Shown one piece after another: positions 8,801-16,187 of a stretch of 38,984 nucleotides of DNA. Source of the stretch: Planctomycetaceae bacterium (lineage in GTDB: Bacteria > Planctomycetota > UBA8742 > UBA2392 > JABWBM01); contig JABWBM010000005.1 in assembly GCA_013360495.1 (NCBI GenBank), forward strand, positions 1 to 38,984, in the 5' to 3' direction. Position 1 is the first letter of the stretch, and every line of letters starts with the position of its first letter. The notes beneath the pieces are model-generated. The model was not told the DNA's origin. It did not search any database and worked only from the letters and a program-made list of their open reading frames with translations. Made by a program: the position numbers and the translations under genes.

Positions 8801-9465
8801 CGCTTCGCAAGATTCAGGCCTTCGGCGACCTGCTCGAACGGCTTGCCGCCGAGAAACTCGACGAAAAGGGAAAGAAGTACGTCGGCTATATGCGCGACGC
8901 CGCCGAGCGTATGAAAACGCTGATCAACGACCTGCTTCAGCTTTCGCGTGTCACATCGAAGGCGCGGCCATTCGAGCGCGTCAGCATCAAGGCAGCGATT
9001 GACGATGCGCTCGCCGATCTCGAGACGCGCATCAAGGAGAGCGACGGCACCGTCAACGTCGGCCCCATGCCGGAAATCGAGGCCGAACCGACACAGATGC
9101 GCCAGCTCTTCCAGAATCTGATCGGCAATGCGCTCAAGTACCGTAAACCGGGCGTTCCGCCCGTGGTGATCGTTTCGGCGGTTCCCCTGTCCGAACCTGG
9201 TTTCAATGGCTACCGCTTCGAAATCTCCGATAACGGCATCGGCTTTGAGGAAAAATTTTCGGACAAAATTTTTCAGGTATTCCAGCGCCTGCATGCCCGG
9301 GGCGAATATGAGGGTACCGGCATCGGCCTCGCCATTTGCGAAAAGATCGTGACACGGCATAATGGGCGCATTCGAGTGACGAGTACGCCTGACGTTGGCA
9401 GTGTATTTACCGTCGAATTACCAGCCATTCAGGCCGATTCGGCTCGTGAGGAGGGCGAAACATGA
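5887..9465 (+). CDS. MASE1-CHASE-PAS-PAS-PAS sensor histidine kinase
   Basis: A 1192-residue membrane kinase. Residues about 8-215 form a multi-helix MASE1 sensor (YFATGRLGLLLAI, IFPPAGIALAAMLLWG). Residues about 238-470 are a periplasmic CHASE domain, closed by a helix at about 518-540. Three PAS domains follow, near 564-680, 693-815 and 820-935. The dimerisation domain has the phosphoacceptor His967 in SHDLSEPLRKI, the form typical of phytochrome-type kinases. The ATPase domain has N-box NLIGNALKYR, G1 DNGIGF and G2 GTGIGLAIC. It should autophosphorylate in response to an external small ligand and pass phosphate to the next gene's product. ATG 5887 overlaps the hydratase stop (ATGA); the in-frame GTG at 5878 is less attractive. 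Confidence 0.93.
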   Translation: MTTNKSAMFSSRWLMQVSLIAAAYFATGRLGLLLAIPPGYATAIFPPAGIALAAMLLWGRRVWPGVFIGSMIMNVWVSLNVRTPPASFDWYTILLSASIAVGATLQALAGAWLVRRFMQYPHAFDNARHIVIFITVVAFGSCLINATLGPLWLSTVPADAGVNDSGMRNAVSWNLYFRNSLNWWVGDAIGVLIFTPLILIWRDKTGPAWLRKRLAVSLPMLLMLTLTVVIFVLASNSEERRIRLEFEKIARQESSAIERQLDIHREYIYAIRGFFESSEFVTREEFTTFVSRHLAMNPSIQGFSWEPLVRREEREAYERAAREAGYDGFTFTQRATQDELSPLVPAGERDVYFPVYYAAPYTGNERALGYDLASSDIRRRALEWARDSGEIAATARLSLVQSDVVAPEFLLYCPVYANGQPLESVEERRQHLIGYISGVFKTAVLIERSLDRSKQPQDSALRIQLFDATDPPLRDKLYSTVRPGDDCKLDWSQRLTIGGRMWELHVCGTQQYLESRGNLFSWVILAGGLLFTGLLQAFLLSTAGRAQAFERLLELRTGELRRSEARHAAVVKGAGEGIIVIDGTGIITSINAAALKVFGYDEQALIGRNVTALMPPDLAARHIEGFSRYLRTGESRVIGQTVRVEGLTRNGARFPIELSISRFDAPGGPFFVGILRDISERVETEERLKQSEERYRLLVNAAPFAIILVNREGKMSLVNDEAERLFGYTRDELIGHSIEMLLPERYRDDHILQRGHYLNHPERRKMGRNRELFGLHKSGKEIPVDIDLSPIELRQGMYVQAAIKDLRDIRKAQEELKATNRFLDSVIENIPNMVFIKDAKDLRFVRFNKAGEELLGHSRADLIGKNDYDFFPKDQADSFTSKDRDVFRQGGVHDIPEEPVETKGRGRRLLHTKKIPILDDNGRPLYLLGISEDITERRMAEERLQQRTDELARSNKELEQFAYIASHDLSEPLRKIQAFGDLLERLAAEKLDEKGKKYVGYMRDAAERMKTLINDLLQLSRVTSKARPFERVSIKAAIDDALADLETRIKESDGTVNVGPMPEIEAEPTQMRQLFQNLIGNALKYRKPGVPPVVIVSAVPLSEPGFNGYRFEISDNGIGFEEKFSDKIFQVFQRLHARGEYEGTGIGLAICEKIVTRHNGRIRVTSTPDVGSVFTVELPAIQADSAREEGET

Positions 9466-9917
9466 TCCAGCAGCAACTGGAAAGTATCGTCGTGCTCATG
9501 GCCGACGACGACGCGGCTGATCGCGAGTTGACGCAGGAAGCATGGGACGCAAGCAAGCTCGCCAACCCTCTACGCTTCGTCGAAAACGGGAGGCAACTCC
9601 TCGACTATCTGCGCCATCAGGGGAAGTTCTCCGACCCCGCTTCCGCCCCCCGTCCGGGCATCATTCTGCTGGACCTGAACATGCCGGTAATGGATGGCCG
9701 CGAGGCGCTCAAAGAGATCAAACGCGATGAACATCTGAGGCGAATTCCCGTCGTGATCATGACGACGTCGGAGGCGGAACAGGACATCGTCAAGAGCTAC
9801 GACCTCGGCGCTGCCGCCTATGTCATCAAACCCGTCACGTTCGAACGTATGACGGACGTGGTAAAAACTATCGAGCATTTCTGGGTCGAAATCGTCAAGC
9901 TCGCCCCCGCGAAGTAG
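9462..9917 (+). CDS. Single-domain response regulator (CheY/Rcp1-like)
   Basis: A 151-residue receiver domain without an output domain. The acidic pocket is ADDDAAD near residue 15, the phosphoacceptor is Asp71 in LLDLNMP, the Thr switch lies in IMTTSE, and the conserved Lys is in YVIKPVTF. The form with an extended loop (GKFSDPASAPRPG) is that of Rcp1-type regulators, which pair with phytochrome-like kinases. Its ATG overlaps the stop of the kinase gene (ATGA), so the two proteins are made together and are almost certainly cognate partners. Output must be by protein contact, because no DNA-binding or enzymatic domain is present. Confidence 0.93.
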   Translation: MIQQQLESIVVLMADDDAADRELTQEAWDASKLANPLRFVENGRQLLDYLRHQGKFSDPASAPRPGIILLDLNMPVMDGREALKEIKRDEHLRRIPVVIMTTSEAEQDIVKSYDLGAAAYVIKPVTFERMTDVVKTIEHFWVEIVKLAPAK

Positions 9918-9981
9918 CCGCCCCCTTTTCATAACGCGCGGGATAAGGCGTCGCTTTTCATGTTTGGGCGGCACACAGCCG

Positions 9982-11943
9982 CTACATCTCGTCCACGAGG
10001 CGCAGGCCCAGCAGCGCCAGCCCCCGGCCAAGGACCTTGCGTAGCGCGCCCACGAGCGCGATGCGCGCTTGGCTCAAATTCCGGTCGTCGCCGACGATGC
10101 CCTCGTCCTTGGTCGCCGTCCAATAGCTTGAGAAAAGCGCTGAAAGATCGAGCAAGTAGCGCCCGATAACGCTCGGCTCGTTCTCCCTGCACGCGCGCTC
10201 CACCGCTTCGGGGAAACTCGCGATCATCTTGAGCAACTCGCGCTCCTGCGGGTGCGTGAGCTTCGCGTAATCCGGTGTCCCCGAAACTTCGCCGTAGCGC
10301 TCACGGAACTTGCGTTGCACGCTGCCGAGGCGGACATATTGATAGAGCATGTAGGGGCCGGTCTCGCCGCTGAAGTCGAGCACCTCGTCCCAGTCGAATT
10401 TCACGTCGTTTCTGCGGCCTTGCTTGAGGTCGTTAAACACAACCGCGCCGACGCCGACGCGGGTGGCGATCTCAGTGAGCCGCCCGGCATCCTTCGCCAG
10501 ATCCGGGTTCTTCTCGGCGACGATCTTTTTCACTGTTTCTATTGCGTCGTTGAGGAGATCGTGGAGCAGCAAAATCTTTCCCTTGCGCGTCGAGAAAATC
10601 CCCCACTTCCCGGTCTCTTCGTCTTTTCCGAGCATCAGCCCGAACTCGACATGAACGCATTCTTTCGCCCATTCGTGGCCGAGCATCTCCAGCCCTTTGA
10701 AAAGTTGCTTGAAGTGCAGCCCCTGGCGGAAGTCCACGACGTACACGCCCTTGTCCATCTGGAAATGGTCGCGCCGATAACGCCCGCCCGCCATGTCACG
10801 GGTGTGATAGCTCGTGGCGCCGTCGTCTTTGAGCAGCAGGATCGGCGGCTTGTCTTTGCCATCGACGAAAATGACATAGGCATCCTCACTGTGTTCGGCG
10901 ATGCCGGCCTTTTTCGCGTCCTCAATCAACTGCTTGCAGTATGGCGCGCCGGCAACGAAATAGCTCTCGCCCGTGTAAAGTCCATATTCGCGAAAGAACG
11001 CAGCCCCGTCGCGCTCGTACATTTGCTTCAACTCGGGATATACCAGCGGCCACGGCGCGAACTTCACACCCAGCAGCCGGTACACCACCTCGAACTCGCG
11101 CAGTGAAATGCGCTTGATGTATTCCCACAGCCGAAAATTGCGGCGCATGTGCGCGGTTTCGGGATCGTCATCGTCGAGCGTCGCGTCCAGCGCGCGCTCG
11201 AGGTAGGCGAACTCACGTTTGCCCGCGTCTTCAAGGGCGGGATCATCTTTGGAGCGCTGCGAGAATCGCGCGTAAATCTGGTTAAGGTCCTCGGCGCTCC
11301 AGCCCTGAAACGACGCTTCGATCTCGGCTGGCGTGGTGTGTTTGCGTCCGACCTTGAGGGCGATATCGGGAAACGCTTCACACAAACCCGCAATCAGCTT
11401 GCCAAAACCTGTGCCCCAGTCGCCGAGGTGGTTGACGCCTACGGCGCGCCAGCCATTCGCCTCGTAAATGCGCTTCAAACTGTTGCCGATCATCGTCGAG
11501 CGCAAATGGTGCACGCCTAGCGGCTTCGCGATATTCGGCGAGGAAATGTCGAGCACGACCGTCTTGCCATTGCCCGACTCGTTGTCGCCGTAATGCCACT
11601 GTTCGAGCGCATCACCAGGGGAGCGGCCATTGACGTCGCCGATGATGTCGCGCGCGAGGGCGTCGGCCTTGAGATAGAAATTGACGTAGGGGCCGGCCGT
11701 GCGGATTTCAGAGCAATAGGACAATTGTTGTTGCTGCAGCGCTTCAGCAAGTTTTGCGGCTGCTTGAGGCGGCGCCATCTTCAACGCCTTCGCCAAAGGA
11801 AACGCGGGCAAGCTCAGGTCACCCATGTCAGGCTTGGGAGGCGCAGAGAATGCAGCCTCGATCGCAGGCGCGGTAAGACCCGCGTCCTTCGCGAGGGGAA
11901 GACCGGCAATGACCTGAGCGAGCTGCTGTTTAAAGATGAGCAT
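9982..11943 (-). CDS. argS: Arginyl-tRNA synthetase
   Basis: A 653-residue cytosolic class I synthetase that charges tRNA-Arg. The N-terminal additional domain (residues 1 to about 125) is followed by the catalytic core. The HIGH-like motif appears as SSPNIAKPLGVHHLRSTMIG. The block DDGATSYHTRDMA and the KMSKS-equivalent loop STRKGKILLL follow, and the C-terminal anticodon-binding domain includes YMLYQYVRLGSVQRKF. Length and motif order fit a complete gene. The VOC gene ends 11 bases upstream, suggesting joint transcription. It converges on the response regulator gene across 64 bases. Confidence 0.96.
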   Translation of the reverse strand: MLIFKQQLAQVIAGLPLAKDAGLTAPAIEAAFSAPPKPDMGDLSLPAFPLAKALKMAPPQAAAKLAEALQQQQLSYCSEIRTAGPYVNFYLKADALARDIIGDVNGRSPGDALEQWHYGDNESGNGKTVVLDISSPNIAKPLGVHHLRSTMIGNSLKRIYEANGWRAVGVNHLGDWGTGFGKLIAGLCEAFPDIALKVGRKHTTPAEIEASFQGWSAEDLNQIYARFSQRSKDDPALEDAGKREFAYLERALDATLDDDDPETAHMRRNFRLWEYIKRISLREFEVVYRLLGVKFAPWPLVYPELKQMYERDGAAFFREYGLYTGESYFVAGAPYCKQLIEDAKKAGIAEHSEDAYVIFVDGKDKPPILLLKDDGATSYHTRDMAGGRYRRDHFQMDKGVYVVDFRQGLHFKQLFKGLEMLGHEWAKECVHVEFGLMLGKDEETGKWGIFSTRKGKILLLHDLLNDAIETVKKIVAEKNPDLAKDAGRLTEIATRVGVGAVVFNDLKQGRRNDVKFDWDEVLDFSGETGPYMLYQYVRLGSVQRKFRERYGEVSGTPDYAKLTHPQERELLKMIASFPEAVERACRENEPSVIGRYLLDLSALFSSYWTATKDEGIVGDDRNLSQARIALVGALRKVLGRGLALLGLRLVDEM

Positions 11944-11954
11944 GGTGGATCAAT

Positions 11955-12326
11955 CTACTTCTTCCGCTCACTCTGCCAGCACATCAGGCAAACGCCGTTG
12001 CCGTCCGGATCGCGGAACGAGGCGATGACGCCGCCGAAACCACGATCGGCGGGGGGCCCGTCGAACTTCACGCCCCGCTTGCTCATAGCCTGATATTCCG
12101 CGTCGATGTTGTCCACATGCAATGAAAACATGATCGGCCCGCGTTCGAGTGGCGCTCCCCCACCGGGAAAAATAGCGAAATGGGTTTCGCCAAGCTCTGC
12201 CTCAGCGTGCATGCCGCCGCCATGGTCGGCAACTTTGAGCGGGATGCCAACCTTGTCGCGGTAAAACTCCACGAGGCGCTTTACATCACGAGACGAAATC
12301 AAGACCGCGTTGATACTCTTGATCAT
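11955..12326 (-). CDS. VOC (glyoxalase/bleomycin-resistance) family protein
   Basis: A 123-residue single VOC module. It starts MIKSINAVLISSRDVKRLVE and contains FYRDKVGIPLKV and, towards the end, FRDPDGNGVCLM, the usual second beta-alpha-beta repeat. Possible metal ligands include the His and Glu of GETHFAI and LHVDNID, but the set cannot be assigned with certainty. Members include glyoxalases, dioxygenases and antibiotic-binding proteins; the substrate is unknown. It is packed tightly between purC (11 bases) and argS (11 bases), probably for shared transcription rather than shared function. Confidence 0.88.
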   Translation of the reverse strand: MIKSINAVLISSRDVKRLVEFYRDKVGIPLKVADHGGGMHAEAELGETHFAIFPGGGAPLERGPIMFSLHVDNIDAEYQAMSKRGVKFDGPPADRGFGGVIASFRDPDGNGVCLMCWQSERKK

Positions 12327-12337
12327 GATGGGGCATC

Positions 12338-13228
12338 CTACCTTGTCAGACGCCGCACCACCTCCTCATAACGCTCCAGAGCGCGGCCGATGACGTTGTC
12401 CGGCAGGCGCGGCGGCGGCGGGCTCTTATCCCACACTTGGGTCTCAAGCCAGTCGCGAATGATCTGCTTGTCAAAGCTCGGCGGGGAAGTGCCTTCCTTA
12501 TATTCGTTGGCGTCCCAATAACGCGAGCTGTCGGGCGTGAGCACCTCATCGCACAGGATAATCTGGCCCTTGTATTCGCCGAACTCGAACTTGGTGTCAG
12601 CAAGGATGATGCCACGTTTGGCGGCGTATTCGCGCGCGCGCGAATAGATCGTGAGCGAAAGATCGCGCAGCTTCCCGGCGGTCGTATTGCCGATAACCTT
12701 CGCCGCCTCTTCATATGAGATGTTCTCGTCGTGCTCGCCCTGCTCGGCCTTGGTCGCGGGCGTGAAGATCGGCTTCTCAAGGCGCGAGGCCTGTTTCAAC
12801 CCGGCGGGCAATGTGATGCCGCAGATGGCGCCGGTCTTCTGGTAATCCTTCCAGCCCGACCCGGCGACATAACCGCGCACTACGCATTCGACCGGGAAAA
12901 TTTTGGCGCGTTTGACAAGCATCGAGCGGCCTTCGAGCTGGTCAGCGTGCTTGGGGATCGGCCCCGGCATCTTCGTCACATCGGTTTCGAGCACGTGGTT
13001 GCCGACGATGTCCTTGAAGTAATCGAACCAGAACATGCTGATCTGCGTGAGCAGTTTTCCGCGGCCCGGAATGCCGCGCGTCATGACGACGTCGAAGGCG
13101 CTCACACGGTCGGTGGTGACGAGGAGCAGGCGCTCGGCGTCAACTTCATAAATGTCGCGCACCTTGCCGCGCGCGATGCGTTTCAAACCATTGATTTCGG
13201 TGTTGAGGATTTCTTTCTCGGCGGTCAT
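12338..13228 (-). CDS. purC: Phosphoribosylaminoimidazole-succinocarboxamide synthase
   Basis: A 296-residue SAICAR synthetase, the long form found in yeast and many bacteria (the E. coli form is about 237). It joins aspartate to CAIR with ATP in purine biosynthesis. Clear blocks are GKVRDIYEV, LLVTTDRVSAFDVV, ECVVRGYVAGSGWKDY, LADTKFEFGEYKG and the C-terminal DEVLTPDSSRYW. The start at 13228 (MTAEKEILNTEI) follows AGAAGGG and agrees with the family. An in-frame extension to 13543 would run antisense through the end of the neighbouring secreted-protein gene and is rejected. Confidence 0.96.
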   Translation of the reverse strand: MTAEKEILNTEINGLKRIARGKVRDIYEVDAERLLLVTTDRVSAFDVVMTRGIPGRGKLLTQISMFWFDYFKDIVGNHVLETDVTKMPGPIPKHADQLEGRSMLVKRAKIFPVECVVRGYVAGSGWKDYQKTGAICGITLPAGLKQASRLEKPIFTPATKAEQGEHDENISYEEAAKVIGNTTAGKLRDLSLTIYSRAREYAAKRGIILADTKFEFGEYKGQIILCDEVLTPDSSRYWDANEYKEGTSPPSFDKQIIRDWLETQVWDKSPPPPRLPDNVIGRALERYEEVVRRLTR

Positions 13229-13329
13229 GTGTTCTACCCTTCTGCCCGTCCTTGCTGCCCATGATGGCAAATTTGCCGCGCCGGATTGTATAGGTAAAGT
13301 GCGGGCGCGGCGCAAGAGCAACCGCTGTC

Positions 13330-14445
13330 TCACTTTGACAACACGTTGATCACCTCGATCGCGCCGCAACTGACGAGGGCGCTGCCGCGCTCCATATCGA
13401 CGCGCACGTCCGGCTCGGCTGTCCTGCTCCAATGGTCGGCGGTGGAACCGCCAGTGAAGATGCTCTTCCCGTCGACCTTGAACAATACATTCGCGATCGT
13501 ATCGTTTTCGAAGGGCATCCATGCACCACTCACCTCGACCCACTTACCCTTGAACTTTCCGGGCGCTCCGCTGTCGATGCTGCCGCCGGTGTTGGGAAGG
13601 AAGCGTTCGGGGCTGATCTCGACGCTAATGCCTTGGTTGTCCTTGTCGCGCATGTGGACTTCAATCCGGGATTCATCGGTCTCGATGCACACCCAGATGC
13701 TCCACTTCACGCCCTGCCTCTCTTTTCGCTCGACGCCAACAAGAAGGTGGCTCTTGAGGACTGTGCCTTTTTCGAGGTGAAGGTTTGGGCCGCGACGCTG
13801 CTTGGCTTCAACCATGCTCGGTAGCAAGAGCGGCAGCGCCCCATCGGGTTTCTTCTGCTCGCCATACTGGAATTCGAGCGCCGCCTTGCTGTCTTTATCC
13901 CACGTCTTGATACCGAGCGCTTCGAGCATGCGCTCTGACGTGGCCTTGGCGAGCTCGCTCTTTTTCCCTTTCGCGATCAACCCTTCGAGCGTCGTGATGT
14001 TCCCGGGCCGTTCGACGAGCCGGTCGGCGAAAGTGGATATCGCGCCTTCGTCCTTGGCTTCTAGACGCTCCCATTCCTTGAGCACGGCCTTGCCAGCCTT
14101 GTCGCCGGACAGCAACGCCAGCGTCTGATGGGCGTTGGCCGCGATGGATTCGTTTTCACTGGCGGCGAGACGCGAAACGTCCGAAAGCTCATCCGTGCGG
14201 CCCATCACGCCGATGAGCCTGAGCGCGCCGAGGTTGTCTTTCTCTTCGGTGCTTTTGAGAGCCGTGGATAATTCCTTGGTGAGCTTCTTCGGGTCATTGC
14301 GCGCAATTTTCAGCGCGGTCTCGATCGCCACCGCGTCCTCCGCCATGGCGCTGATCGTCGGCCGCTCGATCGGCTGCTGCTCGGCGTGGACAAGGACGCT
14401 GCACCCAAGAAATCCAATAATGATCGCTGAGCTGAAACGCCACAT
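13330..14445 (-). CDS. Secreted protein of unknown function, helical repeat N-terminal half
   Basis: A 371-residue protein with a cleavable signal peptide (MWRFSSAIIIGFLGCSVLVHA). Residues about 25-180 are helical and Ala/Leu/Glu-rich (RLIGVMGRTDELSDVSRLAA, IAANAHQTLALLSGD), suggestive of HEAT-like repeats. The C-terminal half is beta-rich, with blocks such as KWVEVSGAWMPFENDTIANV that read like a concanavalin/laminin-G-like or DUF1080-like sandwich. I do not recognise a named family. The start at 14445 has GAGGAGC 6 bases upstream and beats the ATG at 14484, which adds a non-hydrophobic leader. It lies 48 bases after the hydroxybutyryl-CoA dehydrogenase gene, in the same direction. Confidence 0.75.
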   Translation of the reverse strand: MWRFSSAIIIGFLGCSVLVHAEQQPIERPTISAMAEDAVAIETALKIARNDPKKLTKELSTALKSTEEKDNLGALRLIGVMGRTDELSDVSRLAASENESIAANAHQTLALLSGDKAGKAVLKEWERLEAKDEGAISTFADRLVERPGNITTLEGLIAKGKKSELAKATSERMLEALGIKTWDKDSKAALEFQYGEQKKPDGALPLLLPSMVEAKQRRGPNLHLEKGTVLKSHLLVGVERKERQGVKWSIWVCIETDESRIEVHMRDKDNQGISVEISPERFLPNTGGSIDSGAPGKFKGKWVEVSGAWMPFENDTIANVLFKVDGKSIFTGGSTADHWSRTAEPDVRVDMERGSALVSCGAIEVINVLSK

Positions 14446-14493
14446 GGAAAGCTCCTCGCTACAAGTACGCGTGGTGCCCATCATGCTGCCACG

Positions 14494-15357
14494 TTAGCCA
14501 TTGTACTCATAAAACCCGCGGCCGGTTTTACGGCCCAAATGCCCGGCGGCAACCATGCGGCGTAGCAACGGGCAGGGACGATACTTCGAATCGCCAAGCT
14601 GGCTATGCAACACCTCCATGATCGCGAGGCAGGTGTCGAGCCCAATCAGGTCGGCCAAGGTCAGCGGCCCCATGGGGTGCGCCATGCCGAGCTTCATGAT
14701 CTGGTCGATACTCTCCTTGTCGGCGACGCCTTCCATCAGCGCATACACCGCCTCGTTGATCATCGGCATCAGGATGCGGTTCGCGACAAAGCCCGGATAA
14801 TCGTTGCAGGCGACCGGCGTTTTGCCTACCGCCTTCGACAATTCCATAATCGCGTTGTAGGTGTCGTCCGACGTGACGTGGCCGCGGATCACTTCCACTA
14901 GCTGCATGACCGGCACCGGGTTCATGAAGTGCATGCCGATGAACTTTTCCGGACGTTTGGTGCCGGCGGCGAGCACCGTGATGCTGATGGAACTGGTGTT
15001 GGACGCGAGCAGACCATCGGGCTTTACGGTTTTATCGAGTTCGGCGAAAATCTTCTTCTTGATGTTGAGGTCTTCGGTTGCGGCCTCGATGGCGAGGTCG
15101 ACATCCTTGAGGTCCGCGTAATTGGTCGTCGGCTTGATGCGCTTGAGGGCCGCGTCGGCGTCGGCCTGTGTGATCTTTTCCTTCTTCACCATGCGGTCCA
15201 GCGATGACTTGACCGTGGCGAGGCCCTTGTCGACGAACTCCTGCTTGATATCGAGCATCACGACGTTGCGGCCGCTCGCGGCAACCACTTGCGCGATACC
15301 GTTGCCCATTTGTCCCGCGCCAACGACACCGATGGCGTTGATAACTCCCGTATCCAT
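14494..15357 (-). CDS. 3-hydroxybutyryl-CoA dehydrogenase
   Basis: A 287-residue NAD(P)-dependent enzyme that interconverts 3-hydroxybutyryl-CoA and acetoacetyl-CoA in butyrate or fatty-acid metabolism. The N-terminal Rossmann fold has [13 protein letters not shown]. The catalytic pair is His143 in [10 protein letters not shown] and Glu155 in MQLVEVIRG. The C-terminal domain has [15 protein letters not shown], and the protein ends with [12 protein letters not shown]. The length is that of the single-function bacterial form (Hbd/PaaH type), not a multifunctional FadB. The start at 15357 is supported by AGGAG upstream. It is separated from the upstream small ORF by a repeat-containing gap. Confidence 0.95.
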   Translation of the reverse strand: MDTGVINAIGVVGAGQMGNGIAQVVAASGRNVVMLDIKQEFVDKGLATVKSSLDRMVKKEKITQADADAALKRIKPTTNYADLKDVDLAIEAATEDLNIKKKIFAELDKTVKPDGLLASNTSSISITVLAAGTKRPEKFIGMHFMNPVPVMQLVEVIRGHVTSDDTYNAIMELSKAVGKTPVACNDYPGFVANRILMPMINEAVYALMEGVADKESIDQIMKLGMAHPMGPLTLADLIGLDTCLAIMEVLHSQLGDSKYRPCPLLRRMVAAGHLGRKTGRGFYEYNG

Positions 15358-15360
15358 GGA

Positions 15361-15577
15361 CCGCTCCTGGAGAATTCAGATTTTGAACCACCAAGGCACG
15401 AAGACACAAAGAAATCCTCGGCTGGGTGATTCTAACTTTGAGGGGATGCTAACCCTAAGCGATGGCAAAGTCTTGAGAGATTTTTTGGAACACCGCCGCT
15501 CGTCGTACAACGGCGCATTCGGGAATGTTCATCCCCTTTATGTCTTTGTGCCTTGGTGGCTAAAGATACTTCGACGC
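15361..15577. other. Gap holding the family B inverted-repeat element
   Basis: The 217 bases between the small unknown ORF and the dehydrogenase gene are almost filled by the inverted-repeat element at 15386-15566. No coding potential beyond chance was seen. Confidence 0.6.
15386..15566. repeat. Inverted-repeat element, family B
   Basis: The left end (15387-15411, CACCAAGGCACGAAGACACA) and the right end (15536-15565, TTTGTGCCTTGGTGGCTAAA) are near-perfect inverted copies of about 25 bases enclosing about 125 bases without a gene. The outline is that of a small non-coding mobile or REP/MITE-like element. No target-site duplication is clear. Confidence 0.75.
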
Positions 15578-15874
15578 CTATCCGCACTTGATCAGGTCAG
15601 TGAGCGAGAAGCGGAACTCCTTCATCACGCGCGCGAGAATGTCGATCAGCACGCCCTTGGCGTCCGGCCCCTCGGCGGCATAGCGGAAGGTTTCGCCTTC
15701 ATGCGTGATATGCAGGTCGCCCGCGCAGCGCGCGCCGTCCACCTTGCAAATTCGAAGCTGAAGATTTGGGGCGTCGCCACCGCGACGGCGGCGAACAAGA
15801 GAGTTGACCCGGCGATCAAAATTCACAAGGGCGCGATTGTCGACGCGGTCAATGCCTACAAGCTGCAGCAGCAT
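15578..15874 (-). CDS. Small hypothetical protein, 98 residues
   Basis: A short frame starting MLLQLVGIDRVDNRALV, preceded by GAGGTG at a good distance, and ending FRFSLTDLIKCG. The C-terminal 50 residues (DLHITHEGETFRYAAEGPDA, then KGVLIDILARVMKEF) look like a real soluble alpha/beta protein. The Arg-rich middle is less convincing. No family recognised and no signal peptide. A candidate promoter lies about 90 bases upstream in AT-rich DNA. The frame is open further upstream to 15961, but that section is not protein-like. It could be a spurious frame in GC-rich DNA; I favour real on the basis of the ribosome-binding site and C-terminal composition. Confidence 0.45.
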   Translation of the reverse strand: MLLQLVGIDRVDNRALVNFDRRVNSLVRRRRGGDAPNLQLRICKVDGARCAGDLHITHEGETFRYAAEGPDAKGVLIDILARVMKEFRFSLTDLIKCG

Positions 15875-15962
15875 GCGACACCTCACGTTCCACGATTGCC
15901 CCACGACACCCGTCGCGGTAAATGATATCACGCAAAACAGTCGCCGTCGACCTGTTCGCACA

Positions 15963-15990
15963 AAATTATTTTTACGCTTATAATGTGCAA
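15963..15990 (-). promoter_or_regulatory. Candidate sigma-70-like promoter
   Basis: Read on the minus strand, TTGCAC, a 16-base spacer and TAATTT form a plausible -35/-10 pair in an AT-rich block. Transcription would start near 15956 and run into the small ORF and then possibly the dehydrogenase-purC-argS run. Not proven by sequence alone. Confidence 0.4.
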
Positions 15991-16158
15991 CAAGCGATTA
16001 AAAACACTTTAAATGGCACTTTTACTGTATTTTATGGTTTTTATGTTAAGTTTGCCGCTGAACATTCCCGGCGCTCACGATAAATTTTGATAACGTCGTG
16101 CGCGTGCAAGATTCAGGATATATTGAGGTTACGCGATACGAGAATTTTAGACGCGATA

Positions 16159-16178
16159 CTTGTCACGGCCATGACAAG
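16159..16178 (-). terminator. Hairpin downstream of fabG
   Basis: CTTGTCA and TGACAAG are perfect 7-base complements around a 6-base loop, 9 bases past the fabG stop codon. The following T-tract is weak, so this may be a terminator or an mRNA 3'-end stabiliser. Confidence 0.5.
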
Positions 16179-16187
16179 CGACGGTTA

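Larger units (their letters stand above)
15875..16187. other. AT-rich intergenic region downstream of fabG
   Basis: This 313-base gap contains an unusually AT-rich core (about 15958-16100), a minus-strand promoter candidate and the fabG terminator hairpin. No acyl carrier protein gene is present: no frame with a DSLD phosphopantetheine motif is seen on either strand. Nothing else can be supported. Confidence 0.6.

Noticed and set aside
8209-9360. 383-codon frame antisense to the histidine kinase
   Set aside because: No recognisable domain or ribosome site; the opposite strand has continuous kinase motifs.
9918-9971. GCCGCCC/GGGCGGC inverted repeat between the regulator and argS genes
   Set aside because: The 40-base loop and lack of a T-tract make a terminator call unsafe.
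15979-15984. Perfect TATAAT on the plus strand
   Set aside because: No acceptable -35 at the right distance and no plus-strand gene downstream; the overlapping minus-strand pair fits better.
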